A DNA stretch of 28,789 bases from Bacteroidales bacterium. GTDB lineage: Bacteria > Bacteroidota > Bacteroidia > Bacteroidales > UBA932. The position numbers and the translations under genes are program-made. The notes beneath the pieces are model-generated. The model was given only the letters and a program-made list of their open reading frames with translations. It was not told the DNA's origin and did not search any database. The stretch spans positions 1 through 28,789 of the forward strand of contig JAEEQI010000006.1 in NCBI GenBank assembly GCA_016285215.1, read 5' to 3'. Positions 16,791 to 24,662 of this stretch are shown piece after piece. Position 1 is the stretch's first letter. Every line of letters starts with the position of its first letter.

Positions 16791-18206
16791 TTAATTGTTT
16801 GACGGATGGTAGGTTTTGACGGCAAAAGCCCGGGCAATCATTTGACGCATCTCCCAGCGGTCCTTCACCAGACCGGCGGCCTTGGCCTGTATCATCACGT
16901 TGCCAATGGCAGTGGCTTCGGTGGGGCCGGCCACTACGGGAAGGCCTATGGCATTGGCCGTCCACTGGTTCAGCAGCTCGTTGGCCGAGCCGCCGCCAAT
17001 GATGTGCAGCTTTTCAATCTTGTAGGGAGCAAAGCTCTGCAGGCTCCCCAGCACCTGGGCGTATTTTTCGGCCAGGGAATGGTAGATGCAGGAAACGATC
17101 TGTGCATCGGACAGATTCTTCACTTCGTTCAGAATGACACCCCTGTCATCCTGAGCGGAGCGAAGGATCTCTTCCACCATATTGGCGGGGTTGGCAAAGC
17201 GGGAATCGTCGGGATCGATTCGGCCCTGGAAGCCGGCTTCGGCCTGGGCCATTTCCACGAGCTCCGCGTAGGAGTAGTCTTTTCCTTGGGCCTTCCAAAT
17301 CTTTCTGCTCTGCTCCAGCAGCCACATACCGGTGATGTTCTTGAGGAAGCGGGTCGAACCCTCGATGCCGCCTTCGTTGGTAAAGTTGAGGCGGGCCGAT
17401 TCTTCGTTGATGATGGGGGAGGGGGCTTCGATGCCCATCAGGCTCCAGGTGCCGCTGGAGAGGTAGGCGAAGTGCTCGTCAGTGGCCGGGACGGCGGCAA
17501 TGGCCGAAGCCGTATCGTGTCCGGCTACCGCAATGACCGGAATGCCCTTGAACTCGCCAATCTTTACGCCGGGCTGGACAATGGGCAGGAGCACATCGGC
17601 CCGGATTCCCAGTTTTTTCAGCAGCTCCTTGTTGAACTGCCGGGTATTCTGGTCCATCATACCGGAAGTGGAGGCAATGGTGTATTCGCACACCTTCTTG
17701 CCGGTGAGCATATAGGAGAGAAGGTCCGGTACAAAGAGAATCTCCTTGGCGTGGCGCAGAGGCGCAAAGTCTTCCTGCGTCTGGGCATAGAGCTGGAAGA
17801 TGGAGTTGAAATTCATAATCTGGATGCCCGTAGCGGCATACAGCTTCTCCCGGGGTACGGTCTGGTAAACCTTCTCCGGAATGCCTTCCGTGTAGGGATC
17901 GCGGTACGCACGCGGGTTGCCCAGCAGGGATCCGTCGTCCGCCACAAAGCCAAAGTCCACGCCCCAGGTATCTATGCCTATGGAGTCAATCCGGACGCCC
18001 TCCTGCTCCAGCTGGGAGAGGCACTTTCTGAAATGCTCGTAGATGGCTACTATATCCCAGTAATACTTGCCCTGCAGCTCAATGATGCCGCTGGGAAAAC
18101 GGTAGACTTCCTTCATTTCAAAGGAGCCGCCCTCAAAGGTGGCCAGAACAGCGCGGCCCGATGTGGCGCCGCAGTCAAAGGCCAGGAATGTATGCGTAGG
18201 GTTCAT
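16791..18206 (-). CDS. rhaB: L-rhamnulokinase, containing an in-frame palindromic repeat
   Basis: A 471-residue FGGY-family kinase phosphorylating L-rhamnulose with ATP. The N-terminal ASKHA nucleotide fold is seen in FLAFDCGATSGRAVL, and the sugar-binding DTWGVDFGFV and VAGHDTASA segments are present. The C-terminal ATP site contains IIGGGSANELLNQWTANA and GPTEATAIGN. Residues about 347-364 (ILRSAQDDRGVILNEVKN) do not resemble the corresponding RhaB region, which in relatives reads roughly like IRSYCRETGQPVP. Here the residues are encoded by a 56-bp inverted repeat. This is the region between NMVEEI and the QIVSCIYHSLAEKY helix, probably a surface loop, so the kinase may still fold. It leads the catabolic genes, followed by rhaA, rhaT and rhaD; a 35-codon ORF lies just upstream. 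Confidence 0.95.
   Translation of the reverse strand: MNPTHTFLAFDCGATSGRAVLATFEGGSFEMKEVYRFPSGIIELQGKYYWDIVAIYEHFRKCLSQLEQEGVRIDSIGIDTWGVDFGFVADDGSLLGNPRAYRDPYTEGIPEKVYQTVPREKLYAATGIQIMNFNSIFQLYAQTQEDFAPLRHAKEILFVPDLLSYMLTGKKVCEYTIASTSGMMDQNTRQFNKELLKKLGIRADVLLPIVQPGVKIGEFKGIPVIAVAGHDTASAIAAVPATDEHFAYLSSGTWSLMGIEAPSPIINEESARLNFTNEGGIEGSTRFLKNITGMWLLEQSRKIWKAQGKDYSYAELVEMAQAEAGFQGRIDPDDSRFANPANMVEEILRSAQDDRGVILNEVKNLSDAQIVSCIYHSLAEKYAQVLGSLQSFAPYKIEKLHIIGGGSANELLNQWTANAIGLPVVAGPTEATAIGNVMIQAKAAGLVKDRWEMRQMIARAFAVKTYHPSNN
17114..17169. repeat. 56-bp inverted repeat inside rhaB
   Basis: A 26-base arm (17114-17139, GATTCTTCACTTCGTTCAGA then ATGACA), loop CCCC, and a 26-base arm (17144-17169, TGTCATCCTGAGCGGAGCGA then AGGATC). 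The arms are reverse complements except at five positions, all transitions. The type (TCCTGAGCG...GCGAAGGATC) is a familiar dispersed bacterial palindromic repeat. It keeps the rhaB frame open and is translated as ILRSAQDDRGVILNEVKN. Confidence 0.85.
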
Positions 18207-18209
18207 AGA

Positions 18210-18317
18210 TTACAGGGTAAGGTTATTCTTTCGGGATGTGAGGTCTAACGGCTGGGCATAGAGGGAACCTGCCAGAAGCACAAATGCAGCAGACAGTATC
18301 AGTTTTAGTGTTTTCAT
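18210..18317 (-). pseudogene. 35-codon remnant of a secreted protein (GH97-like start?) ahead of rhaB
   Basis: ATG at 18317 begins a 35-residue frame ending at TAA (18212-18210), 3 bases before the rhaB ATG. Residues 1-22 are a complete signal peptide (KTLKLILSAAFVLLAGSLYAQ). The next residues, PLDLTSRKNNLTL, resemble the first strand of secreted glycoside hydrolases of the GH97 type (LTSPDNNL-like), then the frame stops. It appears to be the 5' end of a deleted exported-enzyme gene, still behind its promoter, which now drives rhaB. Alternatively it is a leader peptide that couples translation to rhaB. The link to GH97 rests on about ten residues and is weak. Confidence 0.5.
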
Positions 18318-18323
18318 ATACTA

Positions 18324-18355
18324 CAAAGATACGAAATACAATCTAAAAACCCCAA
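18324..18355 (-). promoter_or_regulatory. Promoter of the rha operon
   Basis: On the minus strand TATCTTTG (plus 18324-18331) is a perfect TAnnTTTG box. A TTG (plus 18353-18355) lies 21 bases upstream. The box is 6 bases before the ATG of the 35-codon ORF and about 118 bases before rhaB, so the remnant would lie in the mRNA leader or start the transcript. Confidence 0.65.
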
Positions 18356-18403
18356 TAAAGTATTGCGCTGGCATTCAAGTCTGTGTGAGCCAGTGAGTTA
18401 ATG

Positions 18404-18438
18404 CAACGGACGGGTACCGTCTGGGTATCCGTCCGTTG
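18404..18438. other. Strong 15-bp hairpin between the esterase and rha operon
   Basis: CAACGGACGGGTACC (18404-18418), loop GTCTG, GGTATCCGTCCGTTG (18424-18438): a 15-bp stem with one G-T pair. It lies 40 bases after the esterase stop on the minus strand, so it may end that transcript, but no T-tract follows on either strand. Confidence 0.6.
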
Positions 18439-18477
18439 AGATAAGGCGTTATTAATGAGCAGTTTGACTGCCAGGCG

Positions 18478-20115
18478 CTACTGTACGTAAATCAGTTTTT
18501 TTGTCTCGGGATCTCTGCGGAACTGCTTGAAGTAGTCCCACATAATGCGGGCGGTGGGCTGGAAGTTCCAGTGACCGTAATTGACCACGGCCACAACCTT
18601 GATGAGGGGAACGTTCCCCTTGTACAGCTGGCCGGTCTCAATCACAATGCCGTCTCCCTTGTTGGTGACGATGGTCTCACGGTCCTGCATCTTCTGGGCA
18701 AACACGGGATCCACGGAGAAATCCAACTCATCCACTACCTCCATCCCGTTCATCTGCTCGTAGGTGTTCCAGGCGTTGAGGTAGTTGTTGTTTTTCCAGT
18801 TGTCGGGCTTGATATACGGGACCACATTGTCCTTGGTGCCCAGCACGGAGCAGTAGGGCACCTCCACGGCGCCGCGCTTCTGGGTGGCTTCGTCCCAGAG
18901 GATGTCCTTGGTGGTGTAGCCCTTGAAGGGGCCGCCGAAGATGCCGCCCGAGTGACCGCCCACGGCGGCAAACACGTGCGATTTCTTGATGCCCAGGGCG
19001 GTGGCGGTGATGGAACCGGCACTCAGGCCCTCTGCGTACACGCGGGAAGGATCCAGCTGCGGATACTTGCCAAAGAGCTGGTACAGAACGGATTCAATGC
19101 CGTCGTGGCCCATAGCCTGGTAGTTGGGACTGCCTTGCCATTCCATTTCCACCACAAAGAAGCGGTCTTCGGCCGCTACCTGGATAAAGCCGGAGGTTTC
19201 GGCCTGGGTGCGGGGGTCGTTGGTGTTACCGTGCAGGAGCACCATCACGGGAACGCTCTTTTCCGGAGCGCCTTCCAGGAGTTCCTCGGGCCAGTATTCG
19301 TACCAAAGCTGCTTGGTGTCCTTGCCGGTGGGCAGCTCCACGATGATGCGCTTGATGCCCAGCGATTCGCAGTCCAGATACGGCTCCAGCTCATAGGAAC
19401 CGTACTCTCCCAGCTTGGCACCCTCATAGTGCGTGTGGTTGTAATTATTATAGCGGTAACAGCGGCCCAGTACCTGCTTCCAGGCATCGGCAAAGATTTC
19501 TTTCAAAGGGGCCGAAGCAGGATTGACCACCACCTTCATCAGGGGTTCATCGGCGTGAACGGCTGCCAGATAGGGCTTGGCCGCTTTGGCAGCACCCTTG
19601 CCGGCCACATAGGCGGGAACGCCGGCGGGATCCACGCTCTTGCCGGGCTTGCCGCCAATGGTGAGGATGCCGGAAACCTGGCCGGCCGCCTTGGGAGCCA
19701 GCACCTGGTTCACAAAGGTGGCACCGTTGCCAATGCCCACAATCTTGAGGTTGCCGGGGCCGCGGAAGCGGTTGAACAGTTTGGCAAAGGCTTCAAAATC
19801 GGCCTCTTGTGCATACTTCTCTCCGGTGGGATTGATCACCAGGGCCGTGCCGTAGTTGTCGTCCAGGAGTTGCTGGATTTCCAGCGAGGCCACCAGCGCT
19901 TCTGCAGCGGCTTTGTCCAATTTGGTGTCCGGATAAATGAAGAACGTTGGCGTGAAATTGTAGGAGCGGCCTTCTGCGCGGGTGGGACCGCCATAGGCAA
20001 TGGAGAAGGAGGCCCGCTGGGTAAATACCACATTCTCGGGCTCGGGCATACCGGGCTGTGCCAGGGCCGAAAAGCCCAGCAGCAGGCAGGCAATAAAGGG
20101 GATGATCTTTTTCAT
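18478..20115 (-). CDS. Secreted PHB-depolymerase-type esterase with a degenerate first half
   Basis: I place the start at 20115 (545 residues) because the product then begins with a signal peptide (KKIIPFIACLLLGFSALAQ); the frame extends upstream but that part covers the promoter region. The C-terminal half (about 255-545) is an alpha/beta hydrolase of the PHB depolymerase/feruloyl-esterase type: VPVMVLLHGNTND supplies the oxyanion hole, GLSAGS at 363-368 the nucleophile S365, and NYGHW near the end probably the base. The N-terminal half (about 30-200) looks like a second copy of the fold in which the nucleophile elbow reads GIGNG (127-131), with glycine instead of serine. The protein probably de-esterifies plant polysaccharide, plausibly acetyl or feruloyl groups. 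It stands just upstream of the rha operon on the same strand but has its own promoter and a hairpin between. Confidence 0.8.
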   Translation of the reverse strand: MKKIIPFIACLLLGFSALAQPGMPEPENVVFTQRASFSIAYGGPTRAEGRSYNFTPTFFIYPDTKLDKAAAEALVASLEIQQLLDDNYGTALVINPTGEKYAQEADFEAFAKLFNRFRGPGNLKIVGIGNGATFVNQVLAPKAAGQVSGILTIGGKPGKSVDPAGVPAYVAGKGAAKAAKPYLAAVHADEPLMKVVVNPASAPLKEIFADAWKQVLGRCYRYNNYNHTHYEGAKLGEYGSYELEPYLDCESLGIKRIIVELPTGKDTKQLWYEYWPEELLEGAPEKSVPVMVLLHGNTNDPRTQAETSGFIQVAAEDRFFVVEMEWQGSPNYQAMGHDGIESVLYQLFGKYPQLDPSRVYAEGLSAGSITATALGIKKSHVFAAVGGHSGGIFGGPFKGYTTKDILWDEATQKRGAVEVPYCSVLGTKDNVVPYIKPDNWKNNNYLNAWNTYEQMNGMEVVDELDFSVDPVFAQKMQDRETIVTNKGDGIVIETGQLYKGNVPLIKVVAVVNYGHWNFQPTARIMWDYFKQFRRDPETKKLIYVQ

Positions 20116-20136
20116 TTCAGTGCGTTTGTGTCTGTC

Positions 20137-20152
20137 CAAAGGTACAAAAATA
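20137..20152 (-). promoter_or_regulatory. Predicted promoter boxes of the esterase gene
   Basis: Two abutting minus-strand -7 candidates: TACCTTTG (plus 20137-20144) and TATTTTTG (plus 20145-20152), 21 and 29 bases before the ATG. No clear -33 box is visible at the standard distance from either. Confidence 0.45.
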
Positions 20153-20274
20153 TATTTGAGAAATGTACGCGTTTTTACAAAGAATTGTTGGCTTTTGACG
20201 CAAGGCCCAAAAGACTCAACTAATTTTGTGTCAGAAATCAACCGGATGGCTGATGCATTATTAAGAAATTTTGT

Positions 20275-20282
20275 TATTTTTG
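20275..20282 (+). promoter_or_regulatory. -7 box upstream of the repeat-protein gene
   Basis: TATTTTTG matches TAnnTTTG, 45 bases before the ATG at 20328. A CTG at 20250-20252 may be a weak -33. It would drive the plus-strand gene set that follows. Confidence 0.5.
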
Positions 20283-20327
20283 CAACAAGTGTATTTATAG
20301 TCCCAAGAAGTTTAAGTCTGAAGCCCT

Positions 20328-21641
20328 ATGAAACAGAAGAAAAGCCTCATCATCATTGTGGTCTCGGTTATTGCCGTTTGCATTCTCGGAGTTATTGCCT
20401 CTCAGGTATTTGATTGGCCCGTCAATCTGGACCAAACCAGCGGTAATGTAGCCAAGTCCTCCCGCTTCTCCCGCAAGACCGCCCAGGAAGCTACCAGCAA
20501 TATGCAGGAGCTCCTCCTGAACGACGAAGACTACAAGAACGGCCTGGTTGCCGCTTATCTGGTTATGAAGACGCGCGCGCAGCAGTTTGGTGCTCTGGTA
20601 GATATGTCGGAAGAAGTAGCCGGCAATATCCCCGAGTTCAAGTCCGTGCTTAAAGATATGAAGGCTGCCCGTCCCATGGTAGAGAATGTATGCACTTCTA
20701 TGGACAAGGCCGGTGCAGATCTGAACGCCGCCCTGGGTGGTGAAACTCCCAAGGATCTGGCTCAGAATACCACCAACGCTGCTCTGGCATACACCACGCT
20801 CCAGAAGCAGAACAGCCTGGCCACCCGTTTCATTGATACGGCCGATGCTTATCTGGCCAAGACCGACGCAGACAACCGCCTCAAATTTGTCCGCGACCAG
20901 TGGGTAGAATACCAGCAGCTTACCGCCATTCTGGAGAATGATGCCAAGGCAATTGAAGAGCTGGAAAAGAAGGGTCGTACCCTTACTGCAGACGAGAGTC
21001 TCTCCACGGTGAAGTCCTTCAACATGAGCCAGCAGATTACCGTTATCTCCAACTCTTCCATGGGTGAGGTCTTCGGTGTAGAGAGTGGAACCCTCGCCGC
21101 TGCAGGCAGTGTTGACTATATTAACACCATTGCCAACCAGGCCATTACCGGTGACCTCGTGGCCAATCAGACCACTGGTAATTTCATTGCCAACCAGGCC
21201 GCTACCGGTGAAATGGTTGCCAATCAGGCTGCTACCGGTGACCTCGTCGCCAACCAGGCCGCCGCTGGCAATATGGTCGCCAACCAGGCTGCCGCTGGCA
21301 ATATGGTCGCCAACCAGGCTGCCGCTGGCAATGTGGTCGCCAACCAGGCTGCCGCTGGCAATATAGTCGCCAACCAGGCCGCCGCTGGTAACATGGTCGC
21401 CAACCAGGCCGCCGCTGGTAACATCATTGGTAACCAGACTGCCACCGGAATCATTTTCGGTATGAATGCCGTTGGCGGCAATTCCAATCTGATGGGCGCT
21501 TCCGCAGGTGCCACTTCGTTCCTGAATCAGGCTGCCGGTCAGACCGCCATCATCTCCAACTCGGTCTCCAATTTCATCAGTAATATGGCTACCGGAAACG
21601 TGGTTGTTTCCAATTCCGTAACTACTGACATTCAACAATAA
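20328..21641 (+). CDS. Membrane-anchored decapeptide-repeat protein, function unknown
   Basis: A 437-residue protein I cannot assign to a known family. Residues 1-5 are basic (MKQKK) and 6-26 form one hydrophobic helix (SLIIIVVSVIAVCILGVIA), so the rest is probably periplasmic or surface-exposed. Residues about 45-235 are charged and helix-forming with few prolines, plausibly an alpha-helical bundle or coiled coil. Residues 269-377 are eleven copies of a ten-residue repeat, consensus ANQAAAGNMV (one copy has nine). Looser copies precede it (ISNSSMGEVF) and follow it (SNMATGNVVV, SNSVTTDI). Regular Asn, Gly and Val positions suggest a parallel beta-solenoid with an Asn ladder, though that is inference. 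It is 15 bases upstream of a secreted peptidase/beta-barrel gene and is probably co-transcribed with it. Confidence 0.85.
   Translation: MKQKKSLIIIVVSVIAVCILGVIASQVFDWPVNLDQTSGNVAKSSRFSRKTAQEATSNMQELLLNDEDYKNGLVAAYLVMKTRAQQFGALVDMSEEVAGNIPEFKSVLKDMKAARPMVENVCTSMDKAGADLNAALGGETPKDLAQNTTNAALAYTTLQKQNSLATRFIDTADAYLAKTDADNRLKFVRDQWVEYQQLTAILENDAKAIEELEKKGRTLTADESLSTVKSFNMSQQITVISNSSMGEVFGVESGTLAAAGSVDYINTIANQAITGDLVANQTTGNFIANQAATGEMVANQAATGDLVANQAAAGNMVANQAAAGNMVANQAAAGNVVANQAAAGNIVANQAAAGNMVANQAAAGNIIGNQTATGIIFGMNAVGGNSNLMGASAGATSFLNQAAGQTAIISNSVSNFISNMATGNVVVSNSVTTDIQQ
21132..21458 (+). repeat. 30-bp coding tandem repeat, 11 units
   Basis: Units begin with GCCAACCAG or a close variant at 21132, 21162 (27 bp), 21189, 21219, 21249, 21279, 21309, 21339, 21369, 21399 and 21429. 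The five units from 21249 to 21398 differ at only a few positions, which points to recent expansion; the outer units have diverged more. Confidence 0.95.
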
Positions 21642-21656
21642 CAAGGGACTTTTGCT

Positions 21657-24600
21657 ATGACAAAGGTTCTTGGAAAACGAATAAGTATACTGTTCTGGGT
21701 CCTGGTTCTGCCGCTTGCCGTAAAAGCGCAGAACCAGACCTATTTTCAGTACAAGACCGATGATGCCCGGCTGGTTTTCTTTGACAAGAACCTGTCCCGC
21801 TACATTCCCCACATGGTCCGTATGTACCAGAATGGCAAGGCCCTCCACGGCCAAATCTGGACTACGGACTCTCTTTATGTTCCCGAGGCGCCCCTCCTGC
21901 TTCTGACCGACTGGGAGGACGACGGTAACGGCGGCGCAACGCCCCTGCCGCGTTCCCTCATCCAGATTGGTATGGCTCCTCTCAATATGTCTTATTACGT
22001 AAATCCGTCTGCGGAGCGTTACCGTCAGCTTTTCTGTCACGAGTACACGCACATTGTGATGACGGACAAGTATAACCGGAAGGATCTGGGCTGGCGAAAG
22101 TTCTTTGGGACAAAAGTAGGAACAGACAGTTCGCAGCCCATTTCGGCCCTTTGGAGCTATTTGAGTGTGCCCCGTTGGTATGCCCCCCGCTGGTACCACG
22201 AGGGCATTGCCTGTTTTATGGAGACGTGGCTGGGCGGCGGCGTGGGCCGTGCCCTGGGCGGCTACGACGAGATGTATTTCCGCAGCATCATAGCCGGTAA
22301 CGAGCCCCTCTTCTCCGTTGTGGGCCTGGAGACGGAAGGCTCCACTATGGACTTCCAGGTGGGTGCCAACGCTTACCTTTACGGAACCCGCTTTGTGAAC
22401 TATATGGTGGCCCAGTACGGCTACGAAAACCTCATCCGTTTCTACAACCGTACGGCAGACAGCAAGACCTTCTTTGGCAACCAGTTCAAGAACATTTACG
22501 GACGTCCGCTCCGCAAAGTGTGGAACGAGTGGAAGGAGGAAGAAAGAAAGCACCAGGAAGAAAACCTGGCTGTAATCCGTCAGTTTCCCCTCACGGAAAC
22601 CACTCCTCTCACCAAAGATCCGCTGGGTTCGGTTTCTCCCCTTGTGTATGACCCTGCCACCGGCAAGGCATACGCCGCTATGAACGCTCCGGGAGACTTT
22701 GCCCACATTACGGAAATTGACCTCAAAACCGGAAAGCAGCGATCGGTAGCCCCTCTTCACGGCATCCAGCTCTACAATCCGGCCTATGTGGCCCTGGACC
22801 GCAACAACCAGCGCCTGTTCTTTACCTTCAACAACTCCAAGATGCGCGGTCTGGAAGTGTATGACCTCCAGAAAAAGAAGGTGGTGAAGAAGCGTGCGTT
22901 CCAGCGTGTCAACAACATTGTATACGATAACTCCAGCGACCGCCTGTACGGTCTGTTCTCCAACGGAGGAACCCAGTCCATCATCCGCTACGACAGCAAC
23001 CTCGAGAATCCGGAAGTCATTTATGCCTTCCCGTTTGGCGTGAGCGTGTTCGATATGGACGTGAGCCACGACGGCAAGTGGATCTCTATGACCCGGCAGG
23101 GGGACAACGGAGAACATACGCTGCTGCTGTTCAACACCGAAGAACTGGCCAATGCCAAGTTCGAGGCTCGCGAACTGGTAACCTGGGAAGACAGCAACCT
23201 GGGCCAGTTCCGCTTCTCCCTGGACGATGAGTATCTCATTGGCAGCTCCTATTACACCGGCGTTTCCAACCTCTGGCAGATCAACCGCCAGACGGGGGAG
23301 ATGGAACTTCTCTCCAATACGGATATCGGCCTTTTTGCTCCGCTGGAAATTGCTCCCGGAGAGCTGCTGGCCCTGGAATTTGAGAGAGACGGTCTCCGCC
23401 CCGTTACCCTTAAGCGCCAGGTGGTGGAGGATGCCAACGCCATTGAGCTCTTTGGCCAGAAAGCCTATGAGAACAACGTTGAGGCGTTGGAATCGGTGGG
23501 CCTTCTCAAGCAGCCCCTCAAGAAGATTGAGTTTGGAGATGTTTACAACAACATTACTCCTTACAACGTTATCAAGGAAATGCGTTTTGCCGGCGCCTAT
23601 CCCATTGTCACCGGCTTTACGGACAAGCAGGCCTGGAACCGCGTGACGCCGGTGCTGGGTTACCGCATCCTGTTCAGCGATCCTGTGGGTCTGAGCACCA
23701 TCAAGATGGCCGTGGGTATTTCTCCCTGGAGCAGCAACGATTTCAAGAACAAGTTCCACCTGGACTTTGAGTGGAAGTATTATTTCTGGAAGCTCAAGGC
23801 CGCCTGGAACCATACCGATTTCTACGACCTGGCCGGTCCTATGCGAGCCAGCCGTAAGGGTTATATGGTAAGCCTGTCCTACGATTACACCAATAACCTG
23901 ATAGCCCCGTATACCAAGTCCTGGGGCGCCTCCATTGGTGCCTACGGAGATATGGACGCCCTTCCCCTGTACCAGGAAATTGAAGTGGACAAGGGTATCC
24001 GTTCTATGCAGACCGCATCGGCCTATGCCAAGATTGCCCGCTCGCGCAGTACGCTGGGTGCCGTGATGCGTGAGCAGGGATACGAGTTTGGTATCTCCGG
24101 TTACACTTACCTGGCCGGCGGACACTTCTTCCCGTCCATTGATGCCACGGCCGACGTAGGCTTCCTGCTGCCCATTGACCGCAATACCCATTTCTGGCTC
24201 CGTACGGCGGGTGGTCATTCCTTTGGAGATCCGGCTTCGGCCTTTGGTAACTCCTACTTTGGCGGCTTCCGAAACAACCGCCTGGATTACCGCAACTCCT
24301 ACCAGTACCGTACGGCTTCAGCTATGCCGGGTGCCAGCATCGATGCCATCAAGGCGCACTCCTATGCAAAGGCCACCGCAGAACTCAATTTCAGGCCCAT
24401 CCGTCTCAACGACTTTGGAGCCCTCTTCCTGTATCCCACCTGGATCCAGTGCTCCCTGTTTGGAACGGGTCTGAGCGCCTGGAATCCCGGAGAACATCAC
24501 CGGATGTATTATAACGCCGGTATTCAGGTTACCACCGAGATTGTGTTCTTCAATTACCTCAAGACCACACTCTCCCTGGGTTACGGACACCTCTTTGCCC

Positions 24601-24662
24601 CCGAAGGCTTCCCCGGTGGCCGTCACGGAAACGAATTTATGATTTCTCTAAAACTTCTGTAA
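21657..24662 (+). CDS. Secreted zincin peptidase / beta-propeller / outer-membrane barrel protein
   Basis: A 1001-residue exported protein (signal peptide ILFWVLVLPLAVKAQ). The N-terminal third is a peptidase of the MA clan: HEYTH at 128-132 is the HExxH zinc motif, and E182 in RWYHEGIACFME is the likely third ligand of a gluzincin. Residues about 310-600 look like a TolB/PD40-type beta-propeller, with repeated strands such as VYDPATGKAYAAMN, LVVYDLQKKK-like and MDVSHDGKWISM segments. From about 640 to the end alternating aromatic and polar strands suggest an outer-membrane beta-barrel, ending GNEFMISLKLL. It probably cleaves or processes surface proteins while anchored in the outer membrane. 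Its TAA overlaps the ATG of the PrsW-like gene (TAATG). The metal motif is certain; the barrel is inferred from pattern only. Confidence 0.8.
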   Translation: MTKVLGKRISILFWVLVLPLAVKAQNQTYFQYKTDDARLVFFDKNLSRYIPHMVRMYQNGKALHGQIWTTDSLYVPEAPLLLLTDWEDDGNGGATPLPRSLIQIGMAPLNMSYYVNPSAERYRQLFCHEYTHIVMTDKYNRKDLGWRKFFGTKVGTDSSQPISALWSYLSVPRWYAPRWYHEGIACFMETWLGGGVGRALGGYDEMYFRSIIAGNEPLFSVVGLETEGSTMDFQVGANAYLYGTRFVNYMVAQYGYENLIRFYNRTADSKTFFGNQFKNIYGRPLRKVWNEWKEEERKHQEENLAVIRQFPLTETTPLTKDPLGSVSPLVYDPATGKAYAAMNAPGDFAHITEIDLKTGKQRSVAPLHGIQLYNPAYVALDRNNQRLFFTFNNSKMRGLEVYDLQKKKVVKKRAFQRVNNIVYDNSSDRLYGLFSNGGTQSIIRYDSNLENPEVIYAFPFGVSVFDMDVSHDGKWISMTRQGDNGEHTLLLFNTEELANAKFEARELVTWEDSNLGQFRFSLDDEYLIGSSYYTGVSNLWQINRQTGEMELLSNTDIGLFAPLEIAPGELLALEFERDGLRPVTLKRQVVEDANAIELFGQKAYENNVEALESVGLLKQPLKKIEFGDVYNNITPYNVIKEMRFAGAYPIVTGFTDKQAWNRVTPVLGYRILFSDPVGLSTIKMAVGISPWSSNDFKNKFHLDFEWKYYFWKLKAAWNHTDFYDLAGPMRASRKGYMVSLSYDYTNNLIAPYTKSWGASIGAYGDMDALPLYQEIEVDKGIRSMQTASAYAKIARSRSTLGAVMREQGYEFGISGYTYLAGGHFFPSIDATADVGFLLPIDRNTHFWLRTAGGHSFGDPASAFGNSYFGGFRNNRLDYRNSYQYRTASAMPGASIDAIKAHSYAKATAELNFRPIRLNDFGALFLYPTWIQCSLFGTGLSAWNPGEHHRMYYNAGIQVTTEIVFFNYLKTTLSLGYGHLFAPEGFPGGRHGNEFMISLKLL

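Noticed and set aside
18404..18438. The 15-bp hairpin as a classical rho-independent terminator
   Set aside because: No T-tract follows the stem on either strand, so I list it only as a hairpin.
21132..21458. The 30-bp repeats as a CRISPR array
   Set aside because: The units are contiguous without unique spacers and are in frame within a long ORF.
20295..24218. A 1307-codon antisense frame over the repeat-protein and peptidase genes
   Set aside because: Same cause as above; the part opposite the tandem repeat simply mirrors it as VGDHIASGSL-type repeats.
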